Shown here: in pieces, positions 26,447-33,949 of the stretch
Numbering within the stretch: the first letter of the stretch is position 1
How the letters are laid out: each line of letters starts with the position of its first letter
DNA from: CAIWHR01 sp963781285
GTDB lineage: Bacteria; Pseudomonadota; Gammaproteobacteria; Burkholderiales; Casimicrobiaceae
Reading direction: 5' to 3'
Length of the DNA: 64,000 nt
Assembly (NCBI GenBank): GCA_963781285.1
Contig: CAWAFI010000009.1
Location: forward strand, 12,944-76,943
Translations under genes and position numbers: made by a program
The notes under the pieces: model-generated
Told to the model about the DNA's origin: nothing
The model's input: the letters and a program-made list of their open reading frames with translations, nothing else
The model's database searches: none

Positions 26447-26521
26447 GGGCGGTTAGCTCAGCGGTAGAGCACTGCCTTCACACGGCAGGGGTCACTGGTT
26501 CGAACCCAGTATCGCCCACCA
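26447..26521 (+). tRNA. tRNA-Val (anticodon CAC)
   Basis: Complete cloverleaf of 75 nt. The acceptor stem GGGCGGT pairs with ATCGCCC (one G-T pair). The D arm is TAGCTCAGCGGTAGAGC, the anticodon stem CTGCC/GGCAG encloses loop TTCACAC with anticodon CAC, and the T arm contains GGTTCGAACC. A CCA end is encoded. The anticodon reads GUG codons. A promoter candidate precedes it and an intrinsic terminator follows ten bases later, so it is a single transcription unit. Confidence 0.97.
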
Positions 26522-26530
26522 AATGAACCA

Positions 26531-26565
26531 AGGGGTTACGCGCAAGTGTAACCCCTCTTTTTTTT
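26531..26565 (+). terminator. Intrinsic terminator after tRNA-Val
   Basis: Perfect 9-bp stem AGGGGTTAC / GTAACCCCT with an 8-base loop, followed by C and eight T (26558-26565). Confidence 0.9.
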
Positions 26566-26631
26566 CTGCGTTGCCGGCTCCAGCGCCGTCGCGCACCTGG
26601 CCACAACGTCTCCTGCGCTCGAATCGATCTC

Positions 26632-27321
26632 ATGCCCGCCGTCCTGCCTCTACTCGCCATCGATGCCCTCGTGTTCGACGCCTATGGAACGCTGTTCGAC
26701 GTGCACTCAGTCGTCGGTGAGGCCGAGCGCCTTGTCCCGGGTCACGGCGCCGTGCTGTCGCAATTGTGGCGTACGAAACAACTCGAGTACACGTGGCTGC
26801 AAAGCCTCATGGCGACCGATCCGCGCGAGGATTTCGGGGCGCTGACAGCACACGCCCTCGATTACGCCCTTGACGCGCTGGCCACGCCGCTTTCGCCGGG
26901 CGATCGCCGCCGACTGCGCGATGCGTATCTCACGCTCGACACGTTCGCCGACGTGCCCGACGCGCTCGACGCCCTGGCGCCGCGGCCGCGCTGGATCCTG
27001 TCCAACGGCACGCTGGCGATGCTGGAGCCGCTGGTGCGCCACAACGGCCTTGCACCACGTCTCGACGGCGTGCTGTCGGTCGACGCCGCTGGCATTTACA
27101 AGCCGAGCCCGCGTGTCTACCGGCTAGCCGTCGACCGATTGCACCTTCCAGCCGCGCGCATCGGCTTCGTGTCGTCGAACGGCTGGGACGCGATCGGCGC
27201 GAAGGCGTTTGGCTTCACCGCCTTCTGGATCAACCGGGCGGGCGCGCCAGTGGATCGTCACGGGCCGCCGCCGGATCGGATCATTTCGACGCTTTCGGAG
27301 CTGCCCGCGCTGCTGGCCTGA
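26632..27321 (+). CDS. Haloacid dehalogenase, type II
   Basis: HAD-superfamily hydrolase of 229 aa resembling L-2-haloacid dehalogenases. Motif I is VFDAYGTLFDVHS, with the nucleophile Asp followed by AYGT as in type II dehalogenases rather than the phosphatase DxDxT. Motif II is WILSNGTLAML, motif III the Lys in GIYKPSPRVYRL, and motif IV FVSSNGWDAIGAKAFGF. The active-site residues therefore fit dehalogenation of short 2-haloacids to D-2-hydroxyacids, although related HADs have other substrates. It is a single gene between the tRNA-Val terminator and the tandem repeat array. Confidence 0.88.
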   Translation: MPAVLPLLAIDALVFDAYGTLFDVHSVVGEAERLVPGHGAVLSQLWRTKQLEYTWLQSLMATDPREDFGALTAHALDYALDALATPLSPGDRRRLRDAYLTLDTFADVPDALDALAPRPRWILSNGTLAMLEPLVRHNGLAPRLDGVLSVDAAGIYKPSPRVYRLAVDRLHLPAARIGFVSSNGWDAIGAKAFGFTAFWINRAGAPVDRHGPPPDRIISTLSELPALLA

Positions 27322-27334
27322 ACTTGGCCTCCTT

Positions 27335-27823
27335 CCAGGCTTGCGCCGGCCTCGACCTCCGCACGCACATGACCATCGTCGCGCCGATTTGTCGGCCTCG
27401 TTGCGTCGACTCGCCCCGGTCGCATCCCCTTGCGCTTCGCGCGTGGGGCCCCAGGCTCGCGCCACCTCGGCCTCCGCACGCACATGACCATCGTCGCGCC
27501 GATTTGTCGGCCTCGTTGCGTCGACTCGCCCCGGTCGCATCCCCTTGCGCTTCGCGCGTGGGGCCCCAGGCTCGCGCCACCTCGGCCTCCGCACGCACAT
27601 GACCATCGTCGCGCCGATTTGTCGGCCTCGTTGCGTCGACTCGCCCCGGTCGCATCCCCTTGCGCTTCGCGCGTGGGGCCCCTGCTCCCAGGCTCGCGCC
27701 ACCTCGGCCTCCGCACGCACATGACCATCGTCGCGCCGATTTGTCGGCCTCGTTGCGTCGACTCGCCCCGGTCGCATCCCCTTGCGCTTCGCGCGTGGGG
27801 CCCCTGCTCCCAGGCTCGCGCCG
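27335..27823. repeat. Tandem repeat, four copies of about 115-122 bp
   Basis: Four head-to-tail copies fill the gap between the dehalogenase and the SDR gene. The shared landmark ATGACCATCGTCGCGCC begins at 27369, 27484, 27599 and 27721, giving periods of 115, 115 and 122 bp. The last two junctions carry an extra 7 bp (TGCTCCC) after GGGGCCCC. Copy 1 is diverged at its left edge and copy 4 runs to within one base of the SDR stop codon. The array is open in several frames on both strands, but the period is not a multiple of three, so no single peptide repeat is kept. I regard it as non-coding. Confidence 0.9.
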
Positions 27824-28588
27824 CTACGGCATGTATTGGCCGCCGTTGACCTCGATCACCTGCCCCGTCACGTAGCCGCTCAACTCGTCCGACGCCAGAT
27901 ACACGAAGGTCCCGGCGCATTCGTCGGCGGTGCCGAGCCGGTTCATCGGGATCATCGCCTGCATCGCCTTCAGTTGTTCAGCCGTCGAATAGCGCTCGTG
28001 GAACGGCGTCGCGATGACACCCGGCGAGACGGCATTGACGCGGATGCCGTCGCCTACGACCTCCTTGGCCCACCCCCGCGTCGCCGTGGCGACGAAACCC
28101 TTGGCGCCGGCATAGATGATGGCGCCGGCACCACCGCCGTGACGCGCGGCGACCGAGCTCACGTTGATCACGTTGCCATGCTTCTGCCGGCGCATGACCG
28201 GGATCACCTCGTGCATGAACATGGCAACCTGCATGACGTTGAGCGCCAGCACCCGCTCTATGTACGCTTCGGTGTAATCCTCGATCCGCGTCCGGCCGAC
28301 GAGCCCGCCCGCGTTGTTCACCAGCACGTCGATGCGGCCGCAATGGGCAAGCGCTTCAGCTACGATGCGCTTGACGTTACCAGCCTGCGTGACATCGCCG
28401 CCGACCAGCGCGATCTTGGCTCCAGCCGCCCTGCACTCGGCGGCCACCGCTTCGGCAGCCTCCCGGCTCGCGTTGTAATGGATGATGACCTGGCTGCCCA
28501 GGCGCGCGAAGGCGCGCGCGGCCGCTGCGCCGATGCCCGTCGATGCGCCGGTGATCAGGACGGCCTTGCCTGCAAGGTCAGAAGCCAT
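27824..28588 (-). CDS. SDR-family oxidoreductase (FabG-like)
   Basis: Short-chain dehydrogenase/reductase of 254 aa. The cofactor motif VLITGASTGIGAAAA stands near residue 14, NNAGG follows near 90, and the catalytic Ser (NVSSVAA) and Tyr-Lys pair (YAGAKGF) complete the active site. The ATG at 28588 gives the normal length. The gene is convergent with the dehalogenase and its stop codon abuts the tandem repeat array. Upstream, 44 bp away, ends oxyR on the same strand. The substrate is not evident. Confidence 0.9.
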   Translation of the reverse strand: MASDLAGKAVLITGASTGIGAAAARAFARLGSQVIIHYNASREAAEAVAAECRAAGAKIALVGGDVTQAGNVKRIVAEALAHCGRIDVLVNNAGGLVGRTRIEDYTEAYIERVLALNVMQVAMFMHEVIPVMRRQKHGNVINVSSVAARHGGGAGAIIYAGAKGFVATATRGWAKEVVGDGIRVNAVSPGVIATPFHERYSTAEQLKAMQAMIPMNRLGTADECAGTFVYLASDELSGYVTGQVIEVNGGQYMP

Positions 28589-28632
28589 GTCTTGCTCCCA
28601 GGGGTTGGGGTGGAGCACCAGCGAATCTTCCG

Positions 28633-29535
28633 CTACGCCGAAACGACCTTCTTGGCCCGGCATTCGGCAACCGCTTCCCGGATCGCTCGGATCGCCTGTG
28701 GCCGCGGGAAGCTCCTCCGCCAAGCAAGCGCGATGCGGCGCGACGGCGCAGGTCGCGAAAACGGCACCGGAACGACCAGCTTGCTGTGGTACTTGGGCGT
28801 CATCGCGTCGCGCGGCAGCACCGACACGCCGAGGCCGGAGGCTACCATGTTGCGCACCGTTTCGAGCGAGTTGGTGCGGGTTACCTGCGAGGCGGCGCGG
28901 TTCAGCTCGGGGCACGCGTCGAGCACCTGGTCGCGAAAGCAGTGCCCGACGTTGAGCAGGATCGTGTGCTCGGCCGCGAGTTCCTCGGCGTCGACCGCCT
29001 TGCGCTTCGCCCAGCGATGTCCGCGCGGCACCACGATCTGGAACGGCTCTTCGTACAGGAATTCGGCGACGACACCGGGCGGCGCGAACGGCAGCGCAAC
29101 GATCGCGGCGTCGATACGGCCGCTCTTCAGCGCCGCTTCGAGATTCTCGGTCAAGTTCTCCTCGATCTCGAGCGGCATCTGCGGCGCGAGGTCGTGCAGC
29201 GCCGGAATCAGGTCCGGCAGGAGATATGGCGCGACCGTGTAGATGGCCCCGAGCTTCAGCGGCCCGGCCAGTTGGTTGCGGCCAGCCTGCGCCATCTCCC
29301 GGATGCGAGCGGCCTCCTCGAGCACCTTTTGTGCCTGCTCGATGACGCGCTCGCCGACCGCTGTCACCGAGATCTCGGTCTTGCCACGCTCGAAGAGTCT
29401 GGCTCCAAGTTCCTCCTCCAGTTTCTGGATGGCGACTGACAGCGCCGGCTGGCTGACGAAGCACACCTTTGCGGCGCGGCCGAAGCTCCGCTCGTTGGCG
29501 ACGGCAACGATGTAGCGCAACTCGTTCAGCGTCAT
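28633..29535 (-). CDS. oxyR: LysR-family regulator OxyR (hydrogen peroxide sensor)
   Basis: Transcription regulator of 300 aa. The LysR helix-turn-helix (RSFGRAAKVCFVSQPALSVAI) is at residues 16-37. The redox pair is intact: NVGHCFRDQVLDACPE keeps both Cys eight residues apart, as in E. coli OxyR (Cys199/Cys208). This supports a peroxide-sensing activator rather than a generic LysR. The ATG overlaps the galU stop by four bases (ATGA), so it is probably expressed from the galU transcript. No catalase or peroxiredoxin gene is nearby, hence its targets lie elsewhere. Confidence 0.9.
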   Translation of the reverse strand: MTLNELRYIVAVANERSFGRAAKVCFVSQPALSVAIQKLEEELGARLFERGKTEISVTAVGERVIEQAQKVLEEAARIREMAQAGRNQLAGPLKLGAIYTVAPYLLPDLIPALHDLAPQMPLEIEENLTENLEAALKSGRIDAAIVALPFAPPGVVAEFLYEEPFQIVVPRGHRWAKRKAVDAEELAAEHTILLNVGHCFRDQVLDACPELNRAASQVTRTNSLETVRNMVASGLGVSVLPRDAMTPKYHSKLVVPVPFSRPAPSRRIALAWRRSFPRPQAIRAIREAVAECRAKKVVSA

Positions 29536-30419
29536 CGGGGGGCGTGCCGCGCGCGCTCGCGCAGGAAGGCCGCGAAGTCGCCGGCGAGCTCCGGATGCTT
29601 CAACCCGAAGTCGACGGCGGCCTCGAGGTAGCCCAGCTTGCTTCCGCAGTCGTAGCGGCGGCCTTCGAACGCGTAGGCCAGCACGCGCTCCTCGGTGATC
29701 AGCCGCGCGATTCCGTCAGTAAGCTGCATTTCGCCGCCGGCGCCCGGCGGCATCGTCCGCAGGTGGTGGAAGACGCGCGGCGTCAGCACGTAACGGCCAA
29801 CCACCGCCAGCCTCGACGGCGTGCTCCCGGGCTTCGGCTTTTCGACGATGCGGGCAATCGGCGCGGCACGCGCGACCATCGCGGCGGTCTCGACAATGCC
29901 ATAGCTGCCGGTTTCCGCCGCGGCGACCGTCATCACACCGATCACGGCGCATCCCTCACGTGTGGCGAGGTCGGTCATCTGCTTCATCACCGGCACTTCC
30001 GCATCGATCAGGTCGTCGGCGAGCAGCACCGCGAACGGCTCGTCGCCGACCACAGGCGCCGCACACAGCACGGCGTGACCCAGGCCCAGCGCCTGGGCCT
30101 GGCGGATGTAGACGCAGTTGATGCCGCGCGGTGTCGCCGCTTGCACCGCCTTCAGCAGCTCGGTCTTGTTGCGCAGCTCGAGTTCCGTCTCCAGCTCGTA
30201 CGCCTTGTCGAAATGGTCCTCGATCGCGCGCTTGTTGCGACCGGTGATGAAGATCATGTCGGTAATGCCCGCCGCGGCCGCCTCCTCGACGGCATACTGG
30301 ATCAACGGCTTGTCGACAACGGGCAGCATTTCCTTCGGGCTCGCCTTGGTCACCGGCAGGAACCGGGTGCCGAGCCCCGCCACAGGGAACACTGCCTTGG
30401 TGATCGTGCGCATCGCCAT
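29532..30419 (-). CDS. galU: UTP-glucose-1-phosphate uridylyltransferase
   Basis: Nucleotidyltransferase making UDP-glucose, about 295 aa. The nucleotide loop is FPVAGLGTRFLPVTKASPKEML, followed by DKPLIQYAVEEA and the metal-binding VLLADDLID. The Lys of RIVEKPKPG and the C-terminal YDCGSKLGYLEAAVDFGL complete the family signature. The start is uncertain: ATG codons at 30437, 30419 and 30413 are in frame. 30419 has GGGAAG upstream and avoids overlap with ligA. It lies in the ligA-galU-oxyR run and supplies UDP-glucose for envelope polysaccharides. Confidence 0.95.
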   Translation of the reverse strand: MAMRTITKAVFPVAGLGTRFLPVTKASPKEMLPVVDKPLIQYAVEEAAAAGITDMIFITGRNKRAIEDHFDKAYELETELELRNKTELLKAVQAATPRGINCVYIRQAQALGLGHAVLCAAPVVGDEPFAVLLADDLIDAEVPVMKQMTDLATREGCAVIGVMTVAAAETGSYGIVETAAMVARAAPIARIVEKPKPGSTPSRLAVVGRYVLTPRVFHHLRTMPPGAGGEMQLTDGIARLITEERVLAYAFEGRRYDCGSKLGYLEAAVDFGLKHPELAGDFAAFLRERARHAPR

Positions 30420-30433
30420 CGTCTTCCCTTTCC

Positions 30434-32518
30434 TCATGTCGCGGGCGTGCCCGAACCGGCCGCAAGCAGGTGCTTGAGACCGTCTTCGTCGAGCACCTTC
30501 ACGCCGAGCTCTTGCGCTTTTGCGAGCTTGCTGCCCGGGTCGTTCCCCGCGACTACGTAATCCGTTTTTTTCGATACGCTGCCCGCGACCTTGCCGCCTT
30601 CGGCCTCTATGGCTGCCTTCGCGTCTTCGCGTGCGAGGTTGGGCAAGGTACCGGTCAGCACCAGCGTAAGCCCGACCAATTTGCCGCGCGCGGAGCGCGA
30701 CGGCTGCGTCTCCTGCCAGCGCACGCCGGCCCGGCGCAGCGCCGCGATCACCGCGCGATTGTGCGGTTCGGCGAAAAAGCGCGCGATGCTCTCCGCCAGC
30801 ACGGGTCCGACGTCCGGCGCTTCCTGCAATTGCGCTTCGTCTGCAGCCATCAGCGCGTCGAGACTCCCGAAATGCCGTGCCAGGTCCTTTGCCGTCGCTT
30901 CACCGACATGCCGGATCCCCAACGCGAAGATAAAGCGCGGGAGCGTCGTCTCCTTGCTCCCCTCGATCGCAGCGGCGACATTGGCGGCCGATTTTTCCGC
31001 CATCCGGTCCAGCGCGGCCAGCACCGCGACATCGAGCCGATAGATGTCGGCCGGCGTTTGCGTCAGACCCGCGTCGACGAGTTGATCGACGAGCTTGTCG
31101 CCGAGACCTTCGATGTCCATCGCCCGTCGGCTGGCGAAATGCAGCAACGCCTGCTTGCGCTGTGCCGGACAGACGAGCCCGCCGGTGCAGCGGGCCACCG
31201 CCTCGTCTGGCAGCCGCACGATGGCCGAGCCGCACTCGGGACACTGTTCGGGCATCACGAACGCCTTGGCGTCCCGCGGCCGCTTGTCGGCCATGACGCG
31301 CACGACCTCGGGGATCACGTCGCCGGCCCGGCGCACGATCACCGTGTCGCCGATGTGGACGTCCTTGCGCCGCACCTCGTCTTCGTTGTGCAGCGTCGCA
31401 TTGGTGACGGTGACGCCGCCGACGAACACCGGCGCAAGACGCGCGACCGGCGTGATCGCACCGGTGCGTCCGACCTGCACCGAGATGCCCAGCACCTGAG
31501 TTGCCATCTCCTCGGCCGGGAACTTGTGCGCGATCGCGAACCGCGGCGCGCGCGAGACGAAACCCAAGCGCTCCTGTAACGCCAGGTCGTTGACCTTGTA
31601 GACGACACCATCGATCTCGTAGGGCAGCGACGCGCGCCGGGCCCCGATGGCCCGGTAATAGGCGAGCAGACCGGCAAGCCCGCGGACCACCGCGCGCTCC
31701 TTGGTGACCGGCAACTGCAGCGCGGCAAGCGCCTTCATCAGCGCGTCGTGCGTCGCCGGCGCCTGCCGCTCGCCCCACTGTGCCTCGCCGATCCCGTAAG
31801 CAAAGAACGTGAGGCGCCGGCTCGCGGTAATCCTCGGGTCGAGCTGGCGCAGGCCGCCGGCCGCCGCATTGCGCGGGTTGGCGAAGGTCTTCTCTCCCTT
31901 CGCCGCTTGCGCGGCGTTGAGCGCCTCGAAATCCCGCCGGCGCATCAGGACTTCGCCGCGCACTTCGAGCAGCGGCGGTACGCGATCGCCGTGGAGCGCG
32001 AGCGGAATCGCACCGACGGTGCGCAGGTTCGCCGTGACGTTCTCGCCACTGGCGCCGTCGCCGCGTGTCGCGCCGACGGTGAAGCGGCCGTCCTCGTAGG
32101 TGAGGCTGATCGCGAGACCGTCGAATTTCGGCTCGACAGCGTACTCGACGTCGTTGCCGGCATGTCCGCCAAGGGCTTCGCGCACCCGGCGGTCGAAAGC
32201 CTCGGCTTCCGCGTCGGAAAACGCGTTGTTGAGGGAGAGCATCGGCACGCGATGCTTGACCGTCGCGAACGCGTCCGCCGGCGCGCCACCCACACGCTGC
32301 GTCGGTGAATCTGGCGTGACGAGCGCCGGGAACTGGGCTTCGAGCGCCTGCAGTTCGCGGAACAGGCCGTCGTATTCGGCGTCGCTGATAGTCGGCGCGT
32401 CGAGGACATAGTAACGGTGGTCGTGCGCGACGATCTCGCGGCGCAGCGCCTTGACCCTTGCGGCGGCGTTCGACGGAGCGGCCGAGGCGCCGACGCTGCG
32501 CGCGGCGTTCATCGTCAT
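30434..32518 (-). CDS. ligA: NAD-dependent DNA ligase
   Basis: Replicative DNA ligase of about 694 aa. The adenylation domain has the catalytic Lys in VEPKFDGLAISLTYEDGRF, preceded by the Ia domain (HDHRYYVLDAPTISDAEYD). The OB fold, a four-Cys zinc finger (CPECGS ... CTGGLVCP), helix-hairpin-helix repeats (GIRHVGEATAKDLARHFGS) and a C-terminal BRCT domain (GLTLVLTGTLPNLAREDAKA) follow in the usual order. The start is not certain: a GTG at 32551 overlaps zipA, while ATG codons at 32518 and 32512 are better spaced. zipA-ligA adjacency is common in proteobacteria. Confidence 0.97.
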   Translation of the reverse strand: MTMNAARSVGASAAPSNAAARVKALRREIVAHDHRYYVLDAPTISDAEYDGLFRELQALEAQFPALVTPDSPTQRVGGAPADAFATVKHRVPMLSLNNAFSDAEAEAFDRRVREALGGHAGNDVEYAVEPKFDGLAISLTYEDGRFTVGATRGDGASGENVTANLRTVGAIPLALHGDRVPPLLEVRGEVLMRRRDFEALNAAQAAKGEKTFANPRNAAAGGLRQLDPRITASRRLTFFAYGIGEAQWGERQAPATHDALMKALAALQLPVTKERAVVRGLAGLLAYYRAIGARRASLPYEIDGVVYKVNDLALQERLGFVSRAPRFAIAHKFPAEEMATQVLGISVQVGRTGAITPVARLAPVFVGGVTVTNATLHNEDEVRRKDVHIGDTVIVRRAGDVIPEVVRVMADKRPRDAKAFVMPEQCPECGSAIVRLPDEAVARCTGGLVCPAQRKQALLHFASRRAMDIEGLGDKLVDQLVDAGLTQTPADIYRLDVAVLAALDRMAEKSAANVAAAIEGSKETTLPRFIFALGIRHVGEATAKDLARHFGSLDALMAADEAQLQEAPDVGPVLAESIARFFAEPHNRAVIAALRRAGVRWQETQPSRSARGKLVGLTLVLTGTLPNLAREDAKAAIEAEGGKVAGSVSKKTDYVVAGNDPGSKLAKAQELGVKVLDEDGLKHLLAAGSGTPAT

Positions 32519-32543
32519 CTCGCCGGTCGAATCCGCGCTGCGG

Positions 32544-33782
32544 TCAACCACCGAAGAGCGCCAACGCGCGTGGCCCGCCCGGGTCGATGTGAACCGCGCG
32601 CAGCCCGGCAGCGGTCGCCTGGACCTGTTCCCGGATCGCCGCGAACGCCGCGTCGTCGAGCGGGCGGCGGTTGTCGTCGACGAGCACGGCGTCCAGCGTC
32701 TGGGCCATGCGTCGGGCCGCGAGCTTCATCTGGTCGAAGACGCGCACGGGTTCGGCGACGCGCGGAACGTCGAGCAGGAAGACCGCTCCCGGGGTCGATG
32801 CCGCCCGCAGCGCGTCGGCGGTGAACGGCTCGGAGCGGTAGTTCTGCAGCGAGTACAGCACCGCGCCGGTCTCTTCCTGCACCCAGTCGAAACGCCCACC
32901 TTCGGCGAGGCGGAATCCCGCGGCTTCGGCGACACCGCGCAATCGCGTGCCGAGAATCGTCGCCGGACCGGCCTTCAGCACCGTGAGGCCGATTTGCACG
33001 TCGAGATCGGCACAGATGCGATCGAGCGTCTCGGCGCGCGCGGCCTCGTGCGGGGTGTCGGGCGGAACGTAGGCTGCGGGCAGCATCGATGCAATGTCAC
33101 CGGCGAGCCGAACGAAGGCGTCGAGGACCGGCTGGGTTGCGGCGCCGGTACGGTCGGCAAGCAGCAGGCACGCGGCGATCTCCGAGAATTCGCCGGCGGT
33201 GTCCGACCTCAGCAACTGCCACGGCAGCCCTTCGCCGCGGCGGCCGAACCAGCGCAGCGGCTTGCCGACACGTGCGTGCAATCCCGCGGCGATCGCCCCC
33301 GCGGTCACAGGGTGCACCGGCTGCATCGTCACCATGCATTCGATGTCCGGATCCGGCTGCGGCGCGCTGCGGTGGGGGAGCGATGTCTTGGCGGGGGAGA
33401 GCGCCGACATGGCGCCGGTTGCGTCGGCAACCGTGCCCAAGTCGGAAGTGACATCCGAGACGATCGTCGCCCGGGTTTCGACCGGCGGCTCCCAGGTCGC
33501 GTCGGACTCCGTGCCGAACGATTCGCCGGCGCGCGCGGCGTTCTCGGGCACGACGATGGCAGCGGTCCCTTGGGTTCCCGACAGCGTCGGCTCGACCCGT
33601 TCCGTCTTGCGTGTGATCGAACCCGACGCGCTGTCCTGCGGCACGTCGCCGTCGGGTGCCGAATTCCGGAATGCCGATTCGATCCTGCGGCGAACGCGGC
33701 GCTCCTGCAGCCAGTTATAGACGACAATGCCCGCCACGAGAGCGATGCCGGCGGCGATCAGGCCCAGGGTCAGTGAAGTCAT
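32544..33782 (-). CDS. zipA: ZipA-like cell division protein
   Basis: Bitopic inner-membrane protein of 412 aa. One N-terminal helix (LTLGLIAAGIALVAGIVVYNWL, residues 4-25) is followed by a basic stretch and a long, acidic, Pro/Thr-rich linker to about residue 140. The C-terminal FtsZ-binding domain then includes VQIGLTVLKAG, GRFDWVQEETGAVLYSL and the final PLDDAAFAAIREQVQATAAGL. It tethers FtsZ to the membrane at the septum. It lies between smc and ligA on the same strand. Sequence identity to E. coli ZipA is evidently low; the call rests on architecture and position. Confidence 0.85.
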   Translation of the reverse strand: MTSLTLGLIAAGIALVAGIVVYNWLQERRVRRRIESAFRNSAPDGDVPQDSASGSITRKTERVEPTLSGTQGTAAIVVPENAARAGESFGTESDATWEPPVETRATIVSDVTSDLGTVADATGAMSALSPAKTSLPHRSAPQPDPDIECMVTMQPVHPVTAGAIAAGLHARVGKPLRWFGRRGEGLPWQLLRSDTAGEFSEIAACLLLADRTGAATQPVLDAFVRLAGDIASMLPAAYVPPDTPHEAARAETLDRICADLDVQIGLTVLKAGPATILGTRLRGVAEAAGFRLAEGGRFDWVQEETGAVLYSLQNYRSEPFTADALRAASTPGAVFLLDVPRVAEPVRVFDQMKLAARRMAQTLDAVLVDDNRRPLDDAAFAAIREQVQATAAGLRAVHIDPGGPRALALFGG

Positions 33783-33949
33783 CCGCGATCGGAAGGGACG
33801 CGCTCAAGGCGGGCGGCTCGGGGCTCCGAGATACCCGAACATCGCGCGCAGTGTGAATTATAGCTCGCGGCCGATCGATAACCGCGCCGGCAGCGCCGCC
33901 CGCGGAGGGTCGCCAGCGGCGCTCCGCCGCAATCGGCCCTGTGAGCGCC

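Noticed and set aside
26478..26660. Minus-strand frame ending HLVGDTGFEPVTPAV
   Set aside because: The peptide is the reverse reading of tRNA-Val, a common annotation artefact; the region is a tRNA plus terminator.
27335..27823. Possible CRISPR array
   Set aside because: Copies are directly abutting and repeat over their whole length; there are no unique spacers, and no cas genes are present.
27124..27920. Long overlapping frames across the tandem array on both strands
   Set aside because: The 115-122 bp period shifts the frame at each copy, so the same DNA is read in three ways; no start signal or family motif.
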